Program-made: the position numbers and the translations under genes | Source: Romanomermis culicivorax | Taxonomy: Eukaryota; Nematoda; Enoplea; Mermithida; Mermithidae | DNA length: 64,000 bases | Assembly: GCA_963922205.1 (NCBI GenBank) | Contig: CAWUHX010000064.1 | Coordinates: forward strand, 682,001 to 746,000 | Direction: 5' to 3' | The notes under the pieces: generated by a model | Told to the model about the DNA's origin: nothing | Seen by the model: the letters and a program-made list of their open reading frames with translations, nothing else | The model's database searches: none | Part shown: in pieces, positions 59,301 to 64,000 of the stretch | Layout: every line of letters starts with the position of its first letter | How positions within the stretch are numbered: the first letter of the stretch is position 1

Positions 59301-61149
59301 ATTTTTTCATTTACAAAATTCTATAAAAAACAGTTTATAGTATTTTCGCTATTGAACGTGAAATATTGGTACATTCCATCTGCTCTAGTTATTGCGAGGT
59401 TGCACTTTTTTGAGCTTTTTTGGACAAAACAGTAATCCCTAAAGTTCTGAATTATATATTTTACGATCATCCTGATCTACGATCTGATCAGGAACCATGA
59501 ATCACGTCGACAACGAATTGATCTGATTTCATTTCCAATCCGCGGGGAATTACGATTGAAAACACGGTTCTACGAAAAATATATAGTACTTACTGAGCTT
59601 CTGCGCTTCTTTAGCTGACTTGACTATATGTGTACGAAACTTACCATCGCTGAGCTTCAAGTCGTGTTTCTTTTTTTGACACGTTTTTTAATAAAATGAC
59701 AATAAAACGACGTTTTAATTGCAGACGTTTTTCAGCCGAAAATTGCACTAGCAAGAAATTGTAAAATATTAAATAATTTCAGTTTGATTCCAATGACCAC
59801 TCAAATAAAAAAGAATTACAGTTAACTGATTTTGCAAATCAACACTTCCATTGATATTTTAGGTCGTCTGGGCCAATTCATGTGCCATCGGATGTGCGGC
59901 CGCTTACTGTAGACACATGTTCGACAGTCTCAAAAATGCCTGGTACACCGGGCACCTCGTCGTTTGTCACTACGGACCTGCGTAAGGACTACTTCCTTGA
60001 ATAAGTTTGCAATATGTGTCGACGTGGGATTCTCGGGAATGTTTTATTCGTCGCTCAGAGAGTTTTTGACCCCTCTAAAATTAGATGTTTGACCCCACGC
60101 AGATTTTTCAAAGTAGGATTTTTTCGCCGTGAAGTGCATCAAATGGGCATCAATCCTCCCTATCCAAAAACATGACATAAATTGATGAACTTCTATTTTT
60201 TACGGATTACGGATGGTTAAAGAAGTTGGTAGCTGTAAATCCTGCTCATACTGGCAACAATGCACTTTTTTCAACATGAGTGTTTTCATGTCACATCTGT
60301 TCAACTTTTCAGTGGAAACTACCCAACCCAGCCTTACATACTTGGTCGACAATGCGGGCACTGTCCAGGTCAATGTGAAAATGGTCTGTGTCGTAAGTTG
60401 CCTGTCAAAGATGGAGCTTTCTGATGAAGAATTCTTAATCACCTTTTACAGCATCAAAATGTACAGAATATCCTGCGAGGAACAATACCCATACTGTGAA
60501 GGTAAGATCATAAGGCAGCATAGAAAGCTACGGAGCTCCTTCTCTAGAACCTTATTCATGGTCTGTCAGGCATTTTTTAGCTTGTTAAAATTCACAACTT
60601 TCGACATAAATTGTATAATTTTCTGAACTTTAGAAAATACTACCTGGTGTGTTATATTTTATGGTCAGTTCTTTTCCACTACAGCTGCAAAAATCTAAAG
60701 AATCAGGAGAGGTAGGCTCAAAAATTTTGAGAAGCTGTAATTCCAAAGGCTGAACGAAGCTGTACTTAAGCATGAACACATGACTTTTAGAAATACTCTG
60801 AACTGCAACATGCTGATTGTTTTGGAATTTCTGAACGTCGAAATAACTTGATCACTGCACTCAAAGTTCTGAGTCTCATGTTATTGTTAAGTATTGTACC
60901 ATGAGCTTGGGTGGGCAAAAATCGTGATCGAACTGAAAATGTGATCTGTCATTGCACCTAATAATCAATTTTCAGTTAAAGCAGGACACCAACAAAGTTT
61001 CGACAGTATCAAACGCGCCACACTGGTGCAAAGATCACAACATATTGTGCGGAATGTGGGCTTCAGTTGGAGAATGCATTAGGAATCCACTATGGATGAT
61101 ACCTAATTGCCGTGCATCGTGCAATAAAAACATTTGCTCGAAATTATGA
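50333..61149 (+). CDS. Secreted CAP (SCP/TAPS) protein with C-terminal ShKT domain
   Basis: Six plus-strand exons join in frame to a 282-residue protein: 50333-50506, 57449-57700, 59863-59981, 60313-60392, 60452-60501, 60976-61149. Residues 1-22 form a hydrophobic signal peptide. The CAP domain (about 40-205) has VDEHNRLRA, SNMQKMVWDQRL, a C-x4-HS segment, IGESLWW, MCGHYKQVVW and VVCHYGPAGNY, so the usual His/Glu cavity residues appear present. A Cys-rich hinge with GRQCGHCPGQCENGLC follows. Exon 6 encodes a ShKT domain with six cysteines. The start is the first ATG at 50333. Intron 1 is 6.9 kb and holds a giant palindrome; the others are 59 to 2,162 bp. Nematode CAP proteins are secreted and often abundant in gland, cuticle or host-interaction secretions; a specific role cannot be assigned. 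Confidence 0.9.
50755..50990. repeat. Reversed mariner-like MITE fragment in CAP intron 1
   Basis: The reverse complement follows 49441-49689: TTTTTATAAAATG, GTCGTCAAAATCGTTCACATTGAGC, CAGTATGCTC and GAATACTACTTGCTTTC. The two copies are inverted relative to each other across CAP exon 1. Confidence 0.6.
51043..55315. repeat. Giant inverted repeat (palindrome) in CAP intron 1
   Basis: The left arm 51043-52175 is matched, reversed, by 54220-55315. The pairing continues inward: 52187-52565 matches reversed 52975-53420, after an unpaired stretch of about 0.8 kb (53420-54219). The unpaired centre is about 0.4 kb. Outer borders are TTAAGACACGATTTCT and its complement. No transposase frame is seen; short open frames inside are not conserved between arms. 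Confidence 0.85.
55316..57448. other. Rest of CAP intron 1
   Basis: AT-rich DNA with no host exon. At 56652-56930 (minus) an open stretch of about 85 codons with KKKLRQWVTKFTQKWKKY and QFISRWTLFKGQEV looks coding-like and might be a transposable-element remnant, but I cannot name a family. Confidence 0.4.
57449..57700 (+). CDS. CAP gene exon 2: central CAP domain
   Basis: 84 codons in phase 0 on both sides. The acceptor is TTCTTCCAG and the donor CAG|GTGAGA. The exon contains VWDQRLADVSKHLASTC, IGESLWWRYE, TDYCRPREMCGHYKQ and is GC-richer than the surrounding introns. Confidence 0.9.
57701..59862. other. CAP intron 2
   Basis: AT-rich. It holds a diverged mariner-like fragment near 57740-57880, a tandem duplication of about 35 bp at 59050-59110 (ACC-ATCAGTCAGTAGCATGCAGGAAACTC) and the small MITE at 59118-59340. 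Confidence 0.5.
59118..59340. mobile_element. Mariner-like MITE with TA duplication
   Basis: A 223-bp element has termini CTATAGTCTGTTTTCCTTG and, reversed, CTATAAACTGTTTTTTATAG. It is flanked by TA on both sides (59116-59117, 59341-59342). There is no coding frame. Confidence 0.65.
60976..61149 (+). CDS. CAP gene exon 6: ShKT domain and stop
   Basis: The acceptor TTTTCAG precedes a Lys/Thr-rich linker, then WCKDHNILCGMWASVGECI and NCRASCNKNIC, giving six cysteines in ShKT spacing, and the TGA stop. A single ShKT at the C terminus of CAP or protease proteins is common in nematodes. Confidence 0.88.
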   Translation, partial: LKQDTNKVSTVSNAPHWCKDHNILCGMWASVGECIRNPLWMIPNCRASCNKNICSKL

Positions 61150-61641
61150 AGATACTGTATGTGAAAAATTGCTCATCGAGGACGATCTCTTTGTTTCTTG
61201 TTATATATATTCTTTGTTGAAATAATAAGTAGGAAACTTTTCTACAATACGCCCCAAAACAGCAGGAAATAAATCTAGAACAGGAGGATCAGATTAGTAA
61301 ATTTGAAAATCTAACGTGAACTATGCTCGGTAAAAATTTTCAATGGTCTTTATCAGGGATGGACATCAGTCTATCTCGAGGTTATATAGTAGCCCAAAAG
61401 TCGACGCAAGAGCGACGACGCCAATTTTCATAGGAGACGTGCATAAAACGGCCGTTTATTCTACAATTTGGTCATTCGTCTTTTTATTACTGATGAAGTG
61501 AAGTTGGCTGGACTGGTCATTTATATTTTTGCTATTATTGTTATTTTGTGATTTTGTACATCCCATATACAAGTCCCCTGTCAGGATGGACAATTCATTC
61601 ATTCTTCTACAGCATAGGGAAAGTAGGTTTAGCCCCTGCGT
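61150..61641. other. 3' flank of the CAP gene
   Basis: AT-rich, without recognised genes. AATAAA occurs at about 61268-61273, a possible polyadenylation signal for the CAP gene roughly 120 bases after the stop. Confidence 0.4.
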
Positions 61642-62240
61642 GACCGAACATTAGAGCGCAGGAACATTAGAGCGCAGCATTGGAATGCAGGGACATTAGA
61701 GCGCAGAGACATTAGAGCGCGGACATTAGAGCGCATGACAATAGAGCGCAACGACATTGGAACGCAGAGACATTAGAGCGCAGAGACATTAGAGCGCAGG
61801 ACAATAGAGCGCAACGACATTGGAACGCAGAGACATTAGAGCGCAGAGACATTAGAGCGCAGGGCAATAGAGCGCAGGACAATAGAGCGCAGGGACACTA
61901 GAGCGCAGGGACATTAGAGTGCAGGACAATGGAGCGCAGACATTAGAGCGCGGACATTAGAGCGCATGACAATAGAGCGCAACGACATTGGAACGCAGAG
62001 ACATTAGAGCGCAGAGACATTAGAGCGCAGGACAATAGAGCGCAACGACATTGGAACGCAGAGACATTAGAGCGCAGAGACATTAGAGCGCAGGACAATA
62101 GAGCGCAGGACAATAGAGCGCAGGGACACTAGAGCGCAGGGACATTAGAGTGCAGGACAATGGAGCGCAGACATTAGAGCGCGGACATTAGAGCGCAGAC
62201 ATTAGAGTGCAGGTCAATAGAGTGCTGGTACAATAGAGAG
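61642..62240. repeat. Minisatellite of ACATTAGAGCGCAG units with 231-bp higher-order period
   Basis: Units of about 14-17 bp vary around GACATTAGAGCGCAG, with ACAATAGAGCGCA and ACATTGGAACGCA variants. The variant order repeats with period 231 bp: the junction GCGCGGACATTAG starts at 61717, 61948 and 62179. The first two 231-bp blocks differ at only one position that I can see. Confidence 0.92.
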
Positions 62241-62504
62241 CAGGGGCCAGTTTCACTAAAGCGGGGGCCAGTTTCACTGAAGCTTAAGCTCCAGCTGAGC
62301 TGAAGCTTAAGCTGCAGCTTAACTCTATATGTTATACCATTGTCGTTAAGCTGCAGCTCAGCTGTAGCTTAACTCGTACACAAACCATGTCGAGAAAGTT
62401 TAGCTACAGCTGAACTGCAGCTGAGCTGCACCTTAACGGCAATGCTGTAACATATAGAGCTAAGCTACAGCTTAACTTTCTCGATATGTTTTGTGTACGA
62501 GTTA

Positions 62505-62867
62505 AGGCCCTGTCATACTTGACCGCACGATACCACGCGGAGGCGGTTGTTCTATTCATACTAGAAAGCGGTGCCGGAGGGCGCCGCGCAGCTCCGCGCC
62601 TAACCGCCTTTGAAGTATGAATAGGTTTTTGTAATTTTTGCCGCGCCGCGCGGCGCCCCATCAGGTTTCAACTAAACCAATAACATTTTTTTAGAAGAGC
62701 AAAATCCAAAAGTAAAAAAGCGGCGCCGTATGGCGCTGCACGGTACCGCGCGGCGAAGTCTGAAAAGCCAACGCGCGTCACCGCGCGGCGCCGCCTATTA
62801 GTATGAATAGGATAACCGGCACCACGCGGCGCCGCGCGGTACCGCGCGGTGAAGTATGACAGGGCCT
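62505..62867. mobile_element. Harbinger-like MITE with GCCGCGCGG repeats
   Basis: A 363-bp element has ends AGGCCCTGTCATACTTGACC and, reversed, AGGCCCTGTCATACTTCACC. It is flanked by TTA at 62502-62504 and 62868-62870. The interior is dense in GGCGCCGCGCGGTACCGCG-type palindromes. The uninterrupted target sequence (GAGTTAAGCTACAGC) is visible in reverse at about 63268-63285. Confidence 0.82.
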
Positions 62868-62898
62868 TTAAGCTACAGCCGAGCTGCACCTTAACTTT

Positions 62899-63257
62899 CC
62901 GTATAAAGAAATGCTTCCATGGCGGATTGCACGGACTTTACCCGAAAACTTTTCGTTCGATTATCGATTTTTTCAATCGACTAGAAAAAATTTCGTCTGT
63001 CAACTCGGAGATGAGCGTTTTGGCACTTTGTTAGTTCGTTCGTTTTTTGGTCCATTTTGACATATAAACATAAATAATAATTTGACACACTTCCGAAACT
63101 GCCTACGCAAGCTACTGGCAAAGTTAAAACAAATAGCGAAATTTTTTCTAGTATAAATCACTACTAATGACTGTGAAAAAATCGATAAGCGAACGAAAAG
63201 TTTTCGGGTAAAGTCCGCGCAATGCACCATGGAAACATTTCTTTATACGGAAAGTTA
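62899..63257. repeat. Inverted repeat with arms of about 75 bp
   Basis: CCGTATAAAGAAATGCTTCC at the left is mirrored by GGAAACATTTCTTTATACGG at the right. The arms include TTTACCCGAAAACTTTTCGTTCG and its complement, with few mismatches. The centre is unrelated AT-rich DNA. Confidence 0.8.
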
Positions 63258-63333
63258 AGGTGCAGCTCAGCTGTAGCTTAACTCGTACACAAAACATATC
63301 GAGAAAGTTAAGCTGCAGTTCAGCTGGAGCTTA

Positions 63334-64000
63334 AAGGCGGATTCATACTTCATCCGGCATCCAGCATCCGGTGTCTGGCAAGGTATTTTTAGCTTCTGGC
63401 ATTCAGTGTCTGGCATCCAGCAGTTTGGTTTGCGGCATCCGGCAAATTGGCTTCTGGCAAGTTGCCGGATGGGATGGCAATTCATACTTCTTCCGGCGCC
63501 GGAAATGCCGGATGAAAATTTATTCTTGCTTTTACTATGTTGAAATACTTTGAAATCTGCGGAATTTTTTTTTTGTTTCAGGAGAAATTGCGTATGAAAA
63601 ATACATATAATATTATTTTCCAGGTCTACTCGTAATTATTACGATGTCAGACGAAGGAAACATGCTTGATCTAGCAATTTTATATTGTTTATTGAAGAGA
63701 AATTTCTCAAATTTGTCAGTCTTCCATAGGCGGATAATAATATATGACTAAACTATAATTACGCCTAGAAAAAAGTCTTTATATGACTACGCTGCACATA
63801 TATATGCTTTCAAGAACGAAAAAAACATACAAAATACTCAGAAATCAAAAATTAAACGAAGGCCATGATTAAAAACATAAAATTTTGCCTCAACTAAAAA
63901 AATCGATATCTCTCGCATACATTGTATATGCAAAAAACCAATCAAACACGCGCTTCAATTGAAATTACGTACGAAACACGAAACATGCTTTCCGGCATCC
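63334..64000. mobile_element. MITE with ATCCGGC repeats, running off the window
   Basis: It starts after TTA/TAA with AGGCGGATTCATACTTCATCC and continues with repeated GGCATCCGGC/CTGGCA motifs. The window ends in TTTCCGGCATCC, which resembles the beginning of the opposite arm. The right terminus is beyond 64000. Confidence 0.55.

Larger units (their letters stand above)
62241..63332. mobile_element. AGCTGCAGCT foldback element with nested insertions
   Basis: The left end CAGGGGCCAGTTTCACTAAAG (partly duplicated) and AAGCTCCAGCTGAGCTG match the element at 10591. The right end reads CAGCTGGAGCTTAAA, where another MITE begins. A Harbinger-like MITE (62505-62867) and a separate inverted repeat (62899-63257) are embedded. 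Confidence 0.7.

Noticed and set aside
61642..62240. CRISPR-like array
   Set aside because: Units are contiguous 14-17-bp variants without unique spacers, and the genome is eukaryotic; this is a minisatellite.

Overview
This 64-kb window is eukaryotic, and most likely from a nematode. The DNA is AT-rich. Genes are split into short exons by introns with TTTTCAG-type acceptors, one gene is a nematode-style secreted CAP protein ending in a ShKT domain, and a short interstitial tract of TTAGGC-type (nematode telomere) hexamers sits in an intron. I saw no bacterial operons, rRNA, tRNA or CRISPR array. Species cannot be named from the sequence alone.

Three host genes are recognisable. (1) Minus strand, 3.07-10.37 kb: the first three exons of a UDP-glucuronosyl/glucosyltransferase (UGT); the C-terminal exons are not in the window. 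(2) Minus strand, 16.4-26.7 kb: a 12-exon orthologue of the splicing-associated SURP/CID protein CHERP (SCAF6), which appears to end without the G-patch of vertebrate CHERP. (3) Plus strand, 50.3-61.15 kb: an intact six-exon secreted CAP (SCP/TAPS) protein with a C-terminal ShKT domain and a 6.9-kb first intron. All listed exon joins of genes 2 and 3 keep the reading frame; the UGT joins do so only with a weak donor.

The rest is dominated by mobile DNA. Two non-autonomous hAT elements with perfect 8-bp duplications lie in opposite orientation on either side of CHERP exon 11. An approximately 12-kb Ty3/Gypsy-type LTR retrotransposon (33161-45108, minus strand, 4-bp duplication GAAC) carries a large extra reading region after integrase, is interrupted by a 240-bp GC-tract element, and sits inside an older LTR of its own family. 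A 624-bp Merlin-type element with a perfect 9-bp duplication keeps only the N-terminal part of its transposase. Harbinger-like and mariner-like MITEs, foldback elements, a 98-bp minisatellite present in two blocks, a giant palindrome in CAP intron 1 and a 231-bp higher-order minisatellite fill most remaining space.

Layout: 0-10.4 kb, repeat blocks around the UGT exons; 10.4-16.4 kb, foldback element and mostly featureless DNA; 16.4-26.7 kb, CHERP; 26.7-33.1 kb, nested repeats; 33.1-45.3 kb, LTR element; 45.3-50.3 kb, repeats and Merlin; 50.3-61.15 kb, CAP-ShKT gene; 61.6-64 kb, tandem and foldback repeats. No functional link between the three host genes is implied by their proximity.
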